This document shows, in pieces, positions 34,285 through 46,101 of a stretch of 64,000 nt of DNA. The position numbers and the translations under genes were made by a program. Numbering within the stretch: position 1 is the first letter of the stretch; each line of letters starts with the position of its first letter. The notes below the pieces were generated by a model. That model searched no databases. It saw only the letters and a program-made list of their open reading frames with translations, and was not told where the DNA came from. Source of the stretch: Plantago ovata (lineage: Eukaryota > Streptophyta > Magnoliopsida > Lamiales > Plantaginaceae); the NCBI GenBank assembly GCA_028274465.1, contig CM051455.1, positions 52,830,725-52,894,724 of the forward strand, given 5' to 3'.

Positions 34285-35442
34285 GATGATTAGAAATTAT
34301 TTTGCTTTAATATTATTACAAATAATGATAGGAAATACAAAGAAAATAACTTGGATTACAAATAGAAAATGCAAAATAATAGAAACAGAAACTGTCTCCT
34401 CTTCAGCAGTGAAGCGGGCCGCTTGGAATAGCACAAAGTATTATGTTTCTGTCCCAGCAAGGAAGCGGACCGCTTGGACGCAGGGAAGCGGACCGCTTGA
34501 GAAAGCTGGTCGCTTGACACTGAAGAAGCGGGTCGCTTGGAACCTGTTCTGAAATTCAATTTTTCTGCTTCTCTAGACACCTGTAGAAATCAAAAAGATG
34601 GATCGAGGATATTTCCTTAAAACAAAATACGCTCTCTCACCTATGGTGTTGGAGACGTTGAGCGTCTGCTTCCCAAGATACAACGATTCCCTAGATTACT
34701 AGCCGCACAAGCTAGCAATCTTCAACGAACAAGAACAAGTGCTTAGTTATGCTTTGTAGGAGAAAAATGTCTCTGATCTTTCAAGGTATTTTCAGATATA
34801 TCTTTTACTAGAGTTGAAGGCTCTTATTTATAGTGAGGGAGGAGCCTTACATATTCAAATATGTAACTCTTATGCAACAAACGCCCACCATAACTCCTAG
34901 CATCAAATTCTATTTGATATCAAAATCAAATAGGTTGTTAATGCTGCAAATCAGTAACTTACTAGCTGTTACACCAAATGGAGCTGAAGCAAAAAGACTT
35001 TTGAAGGTTTACGGAACCGGTGCAAATGAGACTCTCGCGAACCTGCTCGTTTTGGCTCACTATGGTCCATCTCTCGTACCTCACATCATGCACACACCCA
35101 AGTTTACTTCAACAAGTACAAGTACAAGTACAAGTCTGGCCAGGACTTGCACTAGCTTCTTTACTTGAACACCAAGTCTGTGATCTAGCTTTATAAACTA
35201 GACACAACTTGTGCATATTCACAATGTGGGACAAACTAATCAACCTTCCAACTTTGAGCAATTGTTCCTCACTAACCCAAACTCCGTTTAGGGAGTATAA
35301 TATATCAAATCGAAGCTCTCACTCAGTAGCTTACGAGTATACATTCAGTTTCCTCAATTACCGAATAATTAGGAAATAATATCCACGTAAATATGACGTC
35401 ATAATGCATTATTACAACATTATTTTCTTCATATTTCCAACA
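34285..35442 (-). repeat. Probable 5' LTR of the truncated Copia element
   Basis: On the minus strand the repeat begins TGTTGGAAATATGAAG at 35442, a typical Copia LTR start. It contains a TATA-like ctataaataagagcc (near 34830). It ends before the short leader that precedes gag, probably near 34285 (ATCA). No second LTR is in the window, so the inner edge is an estimate and I could not identify the primer-binding site. Confidence 0.6.
34411..34540. repeat. Palindromic minisatellite in the LTR
   Basis: Five copies of a motif close to AAGCGGNCCGCTT, itself a palindrome, lie at about 34412, 34463, 34486, 34504 (partial) and 34526. Spacing is irregular. Confidence 0.75.
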
Positions 35443-35619
35443 GTATTGTATATTATGAGTCTCGTCACTCAAACACATTATAAAACTCATTAAAGATCTT
35501 GTAAAAATCAAACGTAAATTATTCATTGGGACATATGAAGTGAGGTAGTGAACTCAAATGACAGGTATCCACATGATATATTTGTAGTATGCTCGAGTGG
35601 TTAAATAATACTACTACTT
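35443..35619. other. Intergenic spacer
   Basis: No feature is recognised between the LTR and the LINE fragment. Confidence 0.4.
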
Positions 35620-36090
35620 TTAGTAATTTTTTTAACGGCTAAAAAATTTATTAAAATAAAAGAGTATAAGAGTTTACGGGAAAAACACATTTCTCAACCC
35701 GAAAAATAAAGGGCGAGAAGGGCAACAAACCCGCCTAAACCGTAACCAAAACTAATACAATCTCTAAACAACAAAAATCCTTCAATCTTTAAATTTCAAA
35801 CAACAACGTGATTTCAAAATAACCATGAATCGATCTACCACCTCATAATCCTTCAAAACGTCCGTTCCCTTTAGCCAAAACCAAGTAGTCAACTTCACTT
35901 AAATTCCACAGACGATCATCTTAAATTTTTCAATTAAAAATTAGTAGAGCGTTTCCTCCTTAAAAGTTAGAGCGTTTCTTGATAACCTAAACCAATGTCT
36001 AAAATGACCTCTCATATGAACCACATCTCAAAACCTTCTTCGGAATGCACATCCACCGAATAGTGATAATAAATTACTACTCGTTAACAG
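35620..36090 (-). mobile_element. Probable 3' fragment of a LINE
   Basis: On the minus strand a stop-rich frame reads W-FRLS-RNALTFKEE, then FWLKGTDVLKD and VVDRFMVILKSRCCL. It ends in aataaattttttagccgtt and an A run. This looks like the zf-RVT tail and 3' UTR of a plant LINE or related retrotransposon. No exact target duplication was found. Confidence 0.4.
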
Positions 36091-37878
36091 CGGGCGAGCC
36101 AGGCCAGGATGAAATTTAAGATGTGACTAATTATTAACATAATTTTTCTTATGACTCCGTTGATAATATTTTCTTATATTAAAATGTAAATACAAGCAAA
36201 ATTTATTCTAAATTAGCAACACGGGTTTAAAAATGACATTAATTCTATATTTTTATGATACAAAAACATTTTTTCCAATCAAATCTTTCATACTTCCATG
36301 AAAATATACTAGATTAATGTGCTAAAGTTTAAATTTAAATGGTGTTATTTGTAAAAAATTAAAAATATATAACTACTAATAATTTTTTTTGTAAAAATGG
36401 GTGTGGCCGGAGAGATAGGTAGTACATATACTACCTCCCTCCGCCCCTCTAATAACTCGTACAAGGATGAACTGATGAAGATTGAAGAGTTTTGAGTGTG
36501 GAACCTCTACGTTCATTGTTGTCGGTCCACTAGTACCATATCATATTATACAACAATTAATATTTATTGATACCGTGTGTTCTACAGAATTATCTAGAAT
36601 TGAATAATAGTAGTATAATATTACTACGCCGTAGGGATTGTTGGTGTTGTGTTGACAATGAACACAAACTAGTGGCGTGGCCTGAGAGAAGGAAAGAGAA
36701 GAGGAGGAAGATACATACAGCCGACGCGCAGCCGTACTTGGCCGCCAACCCCACGTGGCTTTCATGTCTACAGTTCTTTTTATATACTGTACTATATACC
36801 CGTGCAATATTAATTAGACCAATTAAACTTTCTTTCTCCTTTTTATTTGATCAATTGTTTATCGAATTTAAATACAACTCATCTTAAATTGTAATACTAC
36901 AGTAAACTTTTAGTAAAATTTCTTAATGAAAACTTAGGTAGTGAAATGAAATGCATATATGGTAAAACTTGGGTAATCTTTATACCCTTTTAGTTGCACT
37001 GATTTTTAATCTATTACTATTCATCATCAACTCTGATAGTCATCCATTTTTTTAGATTGTTTGCGTTTGATTTTGGAACAGTTTTTTAGGAGGTTGGTAT
37101 GATGAGTGTAGTAATTGGTTTAGTGTCAGGATCCACAGTAAAGTTGATAAATAAAAATTGTCAAAAAAAACGTAAACGATAAAAAAACGGACGAAAAAGA
37201 AAAACATAAACCATAAAAAAACATATGAGTATGATTTATTTTTTAGTACAAAAATAAGATAATCAAGATGATAAACATATCCCGATCATTATAATTTAGG
37301 AAAAAGAAAAAGAAAGAAAAGAAAAGTACAATGGTGGGGTTTGAAGATCCGGTCGTTCATAAACGCAAGATAACGATAGGAGCAGGAAAAGATGCCGCGT
37401 GGTAAGGCTATATATGGGCTATGGGCCTATGGTATTGTCTCAGTAGAATAGAAGAAGAATTGAATTAAAAGGGTGGGGTTGGTCTACTCCACAATTTCCG
37501 CCGACGCCCCTAACATGCGGGTCCCATTCTTAAGCGGCACCAGACGGTGGCGCATCACAATTTCAAATTATCCAATCATGTTGTGCGCCTCTTTACACGC
37601 TCTCTCTCACCTCCACCAATTATTTACTACTACACCCTACATATTCATTCATTAACTTCTCCGGTCCCTTCATTTTTACTTTATTACTCCATTCAATCAA
37701 ATAGTTCATGTGCTCCTGTTTCTGGCCTTCTCAAACATTGTTTCTATGGAATTTTAATTCATAACCATGAGTTGTTCACAAAATATTAAATTTTGTATTA
37801 GTATTACACTTTATCAAGGTTTGTGACAAGTTTTCCACATATTTGAAGTGGAAATTTTATATTCTTGGGGAGGACTCA
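36091..37878. other. Intergenic DNA
   Basis: AT-rich, with small GC-richer patches near 36650-36770 and 37480-37560. No supported gene is seen. A stretch at about 37055-37215 is related to 32885-33010. Confidence 0.4.
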
Positions 37879-37941
37879 TGTGACTCCCTCTCACTGTAGC
37901 ATGTGGACCCAGTACATACCACAGTGAGAGGGAGTCAAAAT
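37879..37941. mobile_element. Tiny foldback element with 9-bp duplication (MULE-like)
   Basis: A 63-bp insert folds into a hairpin whose arms share gactccctctcactgt and its complement, extended by a few more pairs. It is flanked by the exact 9-bp direct repeat GAGGACTCA (37870-37878 and 37942-37950). A 9-bp duplication is typical of Mutator-like elements; the minute size is unusual. Confidence 0.65.
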
Positions 37942-37950
37942 GAGGACTCA

Positions 37951-40142
37951 CCATTGAATAAACCAAACCTTTATTATTTGTTCTTTAGTCTTTCGTTCCT
38001 TATCCCTTTGTATTTTCATTTGGGATCAACTGAATTTATTTAATGCATAATTTTAATTTCCAACAAAAAATGAAAAGGCTTGTGAATTGTGATGGATTTT
38101 ATAGACTTGTGATTCCTAGACCCGCCCTGGTGTCCATGGTTCTCGTGAATGGTTTAGGTTAAAGACTTGTGATATCTCGACTTATACATGACCATTAATG
38201 ATAATGTTAAAATTTTCTGATGAACCTTGGGCGGACCGGCCGGTCCAAGTCCAATAAGTCAAACCCGTCGTATCTTAGAAAAGTAGGTTAGGTTTATGGT
38301 TAGATATATTGTAATATCTTGCTAGATTATGTATATATTATTAATAAAGATTGTTAGGAACTGATAATTTAATGATGATGAATATTCTTTAGTATTTTAT
38401 TTTATACTTATCAATATATTTCATAATTTTTTTTATTTATCTGTAACCTCATTTATTTAACCTTCCTTTCATCTTTTTTCATTAGTGAAGTTTATATATA
38501 TAAGATGAAGATCGGGTCTCTCAACCAAAAAGCTACTTACGAGTAGTTACAGTCGTATGACGTTTCGAGTCGGCCACCGCTCGTCAAGAATTCATTATCT
38601 TCACATTTATATTTATAGAAAATGAAATAGAAGAGAGTATATAATACGACTATAGTAATAATTTTTTTTATACAATAAGATAATGAATTTCTGAAACTAT
38701 TACTGGTATGTATCTGATACCATCCCATAAACGCTTGGAGGACACACGCATATCAACATGAATAATCGCAATACCAACTACCAAGTCGATTATTTGAGAT
38801 GATTTTTATAAAAATATAAAAATAATGCGGTAGAAATCAAATTTGTTACAAAAACGGACGGTTTGCGAAATGGGGTGAGACCGTGAGAGTAATAGTTAGA
38901 CGGTTTGCGAGATAATAGTATAATAAAACGCGGTGGGCTGCCGTCCACCTTAAGCACGACATGTACCCCGTCAACACGTCATAACCCCATATTGGGCCCC
39001 ACTAAATATGCTGTCGCGTGAATGAGTGAGCCGCCTGTCTCTCTCTCTCTCACAGTGAGACTCTCAGTTAATTACTACTCCAGCTTCGTGTTTGTTAATG
39101 TGATGAAAGGAGGAGTCGGCGTTTCTTTTTGACCAATTTCCATTCACACTATCATTACTATTTCATATTATTTCTATTATCTAATCTAATCTCATACTCA
39201 TCTTTTTTTCTGAATTTTATACGTATTTCATTTTTGTTCGTTTATTTATTTGATACGTTTTTATTTTTGGTAAATTCTATCATATTATTTTAGTATTGGA
39301 CCCCACCATTATCATTCTTTTGATTGCTAATTTGGCATTCACCCCAATGGCCTTTACCCCACATAACTTTATCCACAAACTCTCCTAAAACTCCGTGCAA
39401 AAAAAAACGTATAAAATTCAGAAAAACGGATAAGTATATTTTCTAATATATTCACAAATTTTATCATTAAAATTATCATTATGTGTAAGAAAAAGTATTC
39501 AAATGTTACTCCATGTCTCCATCCATCTACAGACAACGTTCTCATTTTATTACATTAGTTTTTGTTATGTTTGAGTTGACCTCATATTATTTTGCATCGT
39601 ACCAGAAAAATAAGTAACAAAATTATATTACAAAAGTATAGCGACTAAACTTTGAAAATATAAATTTGTTATTTATTTTTTCGACATACTTTAAAATAAT
39701 ATGAGATTTTCCTCTTGGGTTTAGATTGTTGAAGTTTGTTAGGTGGTTTCGTACGGTGAACTCGTTCGCAACAAGTGCTTTCCTATAATAATAATAATAA
39801 TTTTTTTTGTTTCAAAAAAAGAAAAAGGATCTGAAACATTCAACTAAATGAAATGAGAACCTTGCAAATAGATGGGGGTATAAAGTTAGTGGAGTATATA
39901 TGAAATTTTAATTGAAATATAGTTGTTAAAATATAAAGTGGTGTCAAACTTGTACAGTACTACAAGTGTACAAAATAATATTTTAATATGTGAGATAGAT
40001 TCATTTTTAAAAAATTATAAATGTTATGGGACATCTTAAAATGAAAATTGTATAAATTTTTGTGAGAAAGACCAAGTAATCACCCTTCATTTCCCCATTC
40101 TTCTTTTCATTAATCATAGCCCACATATACTTAACTGTCTTA
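37951..40142. other. Intergenic DNA
   Basis: AT-rich sequence. A (CT)n run lies near 39035-39050. No gene or bounded element is recognised. Confidence 0.4.
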
Positions 40143-40338
40143 TGCTCTGTTCTATTCGTCTGAAAACGGACTATTTTAAGTTCAGATCAATTCAATTCAG
40201 ATCAGTTCAGATGCATTAAATTCAGTTTATATAATTCAGATTATTTAATAGTATTTTATACTACAAATAAATTCAGTTCAGCTTCATTCAGTTCAATTCA
40301 ACTTCATTCAAATCTGTTAAGTTCACGAAGAGAACAAA
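40143..40338. mobile_element. Small MITE with TTCAG-rich interior
   Basis: The left end tgctctgttctattcgt and the inverted right end ctttgttctcttcgt form imperfect inverted repeats. The six bases GTCTTA occur immediately outside on both sides (40137-40142 and 40339-40344). The interior is a string of attcagttcag/agatcag-like repeats. The superfamily is not clear. Confidence 0.6.
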
Positions 40339-40422
40339 GTCTTAATCATTATCATCTTTTCATATTGATTTTCTCTATAATATTATCTAATTTGTTGCTT
40401 GGAAATAAGTGTTATTGATATA

Positions 40423-40660
40423 TACTTCCTCCGTTTCATTAAGAACTTTCTAAGGGGACTATTCATCGCGACCTTTGACCACGTATAACTTTTAAACTAA
40501 ACTGTATCAATATAAATTAAAAGTTTATTATGCATATATACTTTATTTAATTTTATAATATAATTTATTATATTTTTTTTACTGTAATTTAGGAGTTATA
40601 CATGGTCAAAGGTCGCGATGAATAGTCCCCTAGGAAGTTATTAATGAAATGGAGGTAGTA
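40423..40660. mobile_element. Stowaway-like MITE with long inverted repeats
   Basis: Inverted repeats of about 65 bp begin CTTCCTCCGTTTCATTAA and CTACCTCCATTTCATTAA inside flanking TA dinucleotides. The segment ggggactattcatcgcgacc is identical in both arms. The whole 238-bp element would fold into a near-perfect hairpin. Confidence 0.85.
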
Positions 40661-40683
40661 TCTAATATGATTCTTACATTATT

Positions 40684-41296
40684 TTTTTAATTTTTTCTTG
40701 GAACGTAGTTTACTTCTATTATCCAAAAACCAATAATGTACAAAGCCGATACACGCAATCCAGGCTGATCAAAACAGGAAAAAAAACACAAGATATCAAA
40801 CAGGGACGCAACCCTTGATTAACTAACAGCACAGCGTAAGCCAACAGTGGTCTGTTTTTCGATCTGCTGCTGTCATGCTAGTTTATCACCTATCTCCCGC
40901 AACTTATCAAACATGGAGCGTCGCACCTTCACACCCTGCTTTACTTTATCCTCCACAAGGCATGGCGCGTCACCATTTCCAAACACCAGTTGGTTTCGCC
41001 AAATCCACACGGCATAAATTGTCTCTGCCGCTATCAGTTTTAGGAGTTGTGCAGTCACACCTTTTTTGTTAGTCTGCCGTAATATCCAGCTGAGCTCCAC
41101 CCCAGCCTCCAGGTTGTCTGTCTATGTTAATCCATCGCAAAATATTCTTCCAGAGTTGCGTCGTGACAGTGCAGTCAAAGAACAAGTGTTTCACAGATTC
41201 CATCCCCGATCGAGCAAAACACGCAAAGGCCATCATTCGGCATTCCAAATTTTGTAAGGCAATCCTTTGTATATAAATGTTCATGAGCACACATCC
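40684..41296 (-). mobile_element. 5'-truncated LINE insertion
   Basis: The exact 17-bp duplication ATGATTCTTACATTATT lies at 40667-40683 and 41297-41313. The insert ends (minus strand) in an A-rich tail. Its minus-strand translation contains SVKHLFFDCTVTTQLWKNIL, the zf-RVT C-terminal motif of LINE polyproteins, then AAETIYAVWIWRNQLVFGN in a shifted frame. It is dead on arrival, as most 5'-truncated LINE copies are. Confidence 0.9.
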
Positions 41297-41313
41297 ATGA
41301 TTCTTACATTATT

Positions 41314-42094
41314 GTAAGAATATCTTATGTATATTATGGAGTTCACCGTTTATTGATTCCCAAATCAAAATATATCATATAAATCACCAAAAGGGGTGCA
41401 TTTACACACATGTATGTTGGTGATATATCAAATTATCATTTTTCGTTTTGTTTTAAAACGGCAAAATTTTTATTTATAAGAAAAACAAGCAGAAATACTT
41501 TACAAAGAAGTGTGCACAAGGTTTGCACATCAACACAAGACTACCCTTCACAACAATACAAGACAAACCTCAACAGTAAATTATCATTATGTATCAGAAA
41601 TGATTCTGATTCAAAACTCATACACCAATCCTAATTAATAAGCGAAGACCGCGTTTATTAATTTAGCATCAGTAGTAAGTATTGCAGTAAATACTTTATT
41701 GTGTATTGATAGAATGATAGCAGAAAAATAAGTGAAAACAATTTAATGTGAGTTGAATGAATCTACATTCATGCTTGCTGGCATTGACGAAGACTTAGAC
41801 TATGAGTAAAATAAGCCAAGGCCAAATAAGCACGCACCCATAATTTCGACACGTTTTATGCCTTCAAATGAATTACATATATATTCGGTGCCGCCTGTAT
41901 TATATACATGTCCGCTCCGCTGTATGGTTTTGCTTTACTACTTACTCTACTCAAAGTCTTACTGTAAACTACAGTATAGGTCTTCTCCTTGGTCTTCATA
42001 AACAATACTGTATCCTTTTGACATTGGAGTACTGAGAATGTGAATTGAATTAATTCCATCCAATTCCATCATACGGAAAATAAGAAATATACAC
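41314..42094. other. Intergenic DNA
   Basis: No supported gene. A 67-codon minus-strand frame at 41856-42059 has no recognisable motif. Confidence 0.4.
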
Positions 42095-42554
42095 TTCCTC
42101 CCTCCCACTCAAATAAATTTAGCAATTTTATCCTTTTCATATTAATAAATTATATTTTAACTACAAGCTACTTTTAAATTATACTAATGATGAGGTAAAA
42201 CCTCAACAGGAAGGGAGACGAATATGAGGATATGGACTTTCCGCACGTGTTTCAGTATACGTGTGTGTGATAGGGTTATTATATATGGTAGGAAAAAATA
42301 TGATAGGGTTACTATGGTAAGAAAAATGTGATAGGGTTATTGTGAGCTTAGGCTTAAAGAACAACAACAATGGAGTTCTGCCTATTTGGGATCTAATTTA
42401 TGCACCATAACAGTGGGATATTCGGCTTGTTTGGCTCTCTATTAGAGAGGCCTCTCGTACTGTTGAGAGGGCTTCTTACGTTTGGCTTTCAATTATAGCA
42501 GCCTGGCTACTATTCATACTATTCCTAACCCCTCTCGTTATTTTCATCTCCGCT

Positions 42555-42730
42555 TTCTCTCTCTAGCCTCTCCATTTTCTCTGTCCGTGACATATTCTCT
42601 CCTCCTCTTATCCGCCGCCGCCGTCATGTCAGGCCAATTTCCGGCCTACTCCGGCACCGTACAACGAATCAGAGACCATATTAGTGATCCTCTCACTCCG
42701 ATCTACAATTCTGTCAGTGTCGATTTGTGA
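42555..42730 (+). pseudogene. Possible captured 5' end of a host gene inside the transposon
   Basis: A CT-rich leader (ctctctctagcctctccatttt...) and a GC-rich ATG context lead into a short frame starting MSGQFPAYSGTVQRIRDHIS and running to a stop at 42730. The composition is unlike the surrounding AT-rich element and looks like a 5' UTR plus first exon. I do not recognise the protein. It could instead be a chance frame. Confidence 0.35.
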
Positions 42731-42791
42731 TTTGGTCGACTTTTTTTCCGGTGACTTTTCCGTTTGACCATCGGAATAAATCATTCTTGCA

Positions 42792-42792
<1 letters not shown>

Positions 42793-42838
<46 letters not shown>
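42793..42838. repeat. (TA)n microsatellite
   Basis: About 23 uninterrupted TA units within the 967-bp element. Confidence 0.95.
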
Positions 42839-42840
<2 letters not shown>

Positions 42841-43657
42841 CTGGTATCGGACGAGTCATAACTATTTCGTATATGTATTGTTGGACAACGTGTTGTAGCA
42901 GACATACTGTTGTATGATTAATGTAATCAAATATAATAATTCATATTTCGTGTGAAATAATTTTTTGCGTAAGCAATTAAATAATTTTATCCATCCTCAG
43001 TTTGTAAAAAAAATATATTAATAATAGTAAAAAAAGGGAAATTGGAACAGATATTTGTACATTCAGATTTTATTTTACTCTATTACCTTTCATATTATTT
43101 CATCTAATATAAAAAATACAATTCCCAACCAAATCTACTCAATTTTCAATACATTCTCCCACAATTCCAATACAACTAACTATAACTAACTATAATTAAC
43201 CAATCATTTAATCATCCAATCATCACCTCTCATCATCACTCCTATTAATATTCCCCCTATATCCTACTTTCTTTTACTAACTTAAACCCAAAACTAATTT
43301 CACAAACCCCTCTCAACAGTAAATACTATTCACCTCTCGAATTACTATTCAAAAGCCCTCTCCATAACTCTAAGCCAAACAATCTGATCGATATTCTTTA
43401 TAATTTACAAGGAGGAGAGTCCTATTTATAGGACTTCTACCTCAACTATGCCCAGTAGCCTGTCATTCTAGTACATTTTTAAAACTACATACAGTGAATC
43501 TGAGACAACGACATCAACTTATAGATTTTCTTGGGCAACACTTCATGCATTGTCTCATGGATGCTTTCTCTGATACATTGAGAGCTTCGAGGGCTATACC
43601 TTCCGACCGTATGCTGATCACCTTCATGCTATGTATCTATTGCCTCTGCTCTATTGT

Positions 43658-45371
43658 AAGTCTCTATTACGGATCATGATTGGTCTGGAGATTCTATCAG
43701 AGTCTGAGTTAGCCCATAATTCTTCTATGAATCTTCAGACAATTCATCTTAGTTCGTCGGAGGCGCATTAGGGCGAATTTGACATATTTTTATATCGTCG
43801 AATAATAAAATATTTAATAAAATTATATCAGAAATTTTCATAATATAGTTTTGTTAAATATATTATTATCATAGTTTAATAATAATTGGTAGTCAACTTA
43901 ATTAACTAAGAAAAGGTTAAAATTACTAAATTAGAGTGGGATTAAGGAAGTAATGAAAAATAAGATTTAGTGAGGCTTGAAAATTATTATCAAAATAAAA
44001 AGGATGAACGTTATTATATTTGGAATAAGTAAGAATATAACTCAATGGTTTATCCAAATAAATATAACAAGGTTATTTCACTTTAATTAATACCGATGTA
44101 CCATGCTATGAAGTTCACCCACGTTTCTATTTTTATGTTGACGACCATTATTTACAAAAATATCATCGGTTCAAAACTTCAAACCAAATAAGGCCAAGAA
44201 AAGGATAAAGAAAAAAAAAAGAATTTAAAAAAAAAAGAAAGTAAAGGGGCGGAGCCGCCCTTAATTTTGGCGGAGTAGAGTCTGCTCGGCCAGACTTGGG
44301 TGGCAGATTTTGCTCTACCTATATTGTGCTTCTGCTCCACCATTATTGTTTCTCCGAGTGAATTGGAGCTTTAATTTCTATGATCGTAGCTTTTCATTTT
44401 TAGAATCTAATTTACATTTTAAACTTGAGGCTTGGTTGGTTCAGTCAAATTTGAAAATTGAAACAATGTTGTGAACCAAAATATAATTATGGAGATAGTA
44501 GGTTAAAATGATATTAGGAACACTAATAATTATTAAAAAAAATTGGACCCAAATATAATTTTCTTATTTGCTCTCATTTCCTCATTTTTACATGTTAACA
44601 AACACATCACCAAACAATGACTTTCCCATTTAAATAAACACACTCACCATTAGGGAAATGACATCAACATTGACACCAAACTCCCTATCAACTCCTTATT
44701 TACATAAAGTCCGATCATAACATTTTATTAGTAAATTGAAGTTCAAGTATCGAATCGTATTGACCCTGTAATTTTTAGCTCAACTTAGGAAAAACCAAGT
44801 TCGTAATCGGGTTGTAAGCGCCTATAGAGAGTTACCAAAATATCCGGATTGGACAGTGTAACATAGTCAATTTTGTTAAACATCAATTATTATTAAAAAT
44901 TGTTCTTAGCACCCTGGCTTATGATATACCACTGCGTACTTATGAGATAATAATTAATATCAAACCAATTGGAAAAAGATATAGCAATGAGTAAATGAAA
45001 CATTAATTATAATTCTCAAAGAAGGCTAATTATAACTCCAGATCTGAAACAAGTGAACTGTAACAGAACAAATATAAAAAAAACAACATAATTTTGTTGG
45101 TTTTTCTTTTCTAGAATTTTATCCTTTTTTTTTTTCTTTTTTAAACTAAAAAAAAGAGAACAGTAACGGGATCCCAAATAGCCGTCTGCAAAATGAGAAA
45201 CAACAAAGTGAAAAAAACAACCACAAAAGAAAGTGGTTATTTTCTCATCCTCGCTGCAAAAATGAAGGCTACTACTCGTTTTGCAATTCGCCCCCTCTTG
45301 TTTCATATATTTACAAATAAAAGTCAGTTTCTCTCTCTCTCTCTCTTTCCTCTCCTCTCTTTCAGTTACAC
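43658..45371. other. Intergenic DNA and ERF 3' flank
   Basis: AT-rich with A runs near 44215-44240. No other gene is seen. The last few hundred bases, including a CT repeat at 45332-45350, probably belong to the 3' UTR of the ERF gene. Confidence 0.45.
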
Positions 45372-45991
45372 TCACGCTTCCAAGGGAGCCGGTAGATTAA
45401 GATCCAGATCCAAACCTCTCTTCACTTCACACCCTCCCTCAAAATGATTCTCATCCACAACCGACGAAGTATCCGAACACGCGCCGCCCTGACCAACCGG
45501 CTTCATCTGGTACTGCACAGGCTGAACCATCGGCTCAAAAAAATACACCTGCTGCCCATTCGGCAGCACCGCCATCGCCGGCTGCCTTCCAAAAAACGGA
45601 TAACCAGCCATTTGCTCAGGCACCGCGCCGAGACGGCGCGTCAGATCCAGTTCAACCGGCGCGTGAGCCTTGATCTCAGCGCTGGATGACTCAACGGTGC
45701 TGCTCTGGCTAGGGCTGTGAGCCACCAGAGGGTGATCCGACGCCGGATAGGTAAAATTGGTCTTAGCTTTCGGTCCTCGAAACTCACGCGCCGCCTTATC
45801 GTACGCACGCGCCGCCTCCTCGGCGGTGTCGAATGTGCCGAGCCAGACGCGGCTCTTTTGCCGGGATCCCGGATTTCGGCGGCGTAGCGTCCCCACGGCC
45901 TCTTGCGGACGCCGCGGTAGTGGACCTCCTTGATGTTGTTAGCTTTGGCGGCGGCGGCGGACTCCTTGTTGGCCTTATCCTTCATCGCCAT
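45372..45991 (-). pseudogene. ERF3: ERF/AP2 transcriptional repressor with EAR motif, one-base frameshift
   Basis: This is an ethylene-response-factor protein of the group VIII type, very like tobacco ERF3, predicted to bind GCC-box promoters and repress them. It starts [10 protein letters not shown] at 45991. The AP2 domain begins at about residue 24 with [21 protein letters not shown], continues [20 protein letters not shown] and ends [12 protein letters not shown]. Later come LDLTRRLG, a [15 protein letters not shown] segment and the EAR motif [11 protein letters not shown] just before the stop. It has no intron, as expected. An A run is one base short at 45856-45859 (minus strand AAAAG where AAAAAG is needed), which shifts the frame in the middle of the AP2 domain. 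Everything else is intact, so an assembly error is plausible. With one base restored the frame gives 206 residues. The symbol is by resemblance only. Confidence 0.85.
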
Positions 45992-46093
45992 TTTTTTTTT
46001 TCGATTTGGGAATTTGGGGAAGAGAAATGGAGAAATGGTTGTGTTATTGTTGTTGTGTTGGAATGGATGAGAAGAGCTAGGGGGTGCGTGTGT

Positions 46094-46101
46094 GTTTATA
46101 T
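46094..46101 (-). promoter_or_regulatory. TATA box of the ERF gene
   Basis: The minus strand reads cctatataaacac about 105 bases before the ERF start codon, followed by a long A/C-rich 5' leader. Position and sequence fit a plant TATA box. Confidence 0.6.

Larger units (their letters stand above)
42423..43389. mobile_element. 967-bp DNA transposon inserted in the duplicated module (PIF/Harbinger-like ends)
   Basis: The ends share TGTTTGGCT in inverted orientation (ggcttgtttggctctc on the left, agattgtttggcttag reading in from the right). GATATT is present directly outside both ends (42417-42422 and 43390-43395). The boundaries are certain because copy 2 of the host module lacks the insert. 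A TTTGG-containing end recalls PIF/Harbinger, but the apparent 6-bp duplication is longer than that family's 3 bp, so the family is tentative. The interior holds a CT-rich leader with an ATG frame and a (TA)n run. Confidence 0.75.
42095..43657. repeat. Duplicated module, copy 1 (interrupted)
   Basis: Sequence at 42095-42422 plus 43390-43657 is about 95 percent identical by eye to the continuous block at 59818-60366. The interruption is the 967-bp element at 42423-43389. The module contains gtgtttcagtatacgtgtgtgtgata, a tctatttataggacttctac stretch and a C-terminal part open in one frame. It may be an LTR or other TE fragment, but I do not recognise it. Confidence 0.85.

Noticed and set aside
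41856-42059. 67-codon minus-strand frame as a small gene
   Set aside because: It has no motif, no promoter or splice support and sits in AT-rich DNA next to a repeated module.
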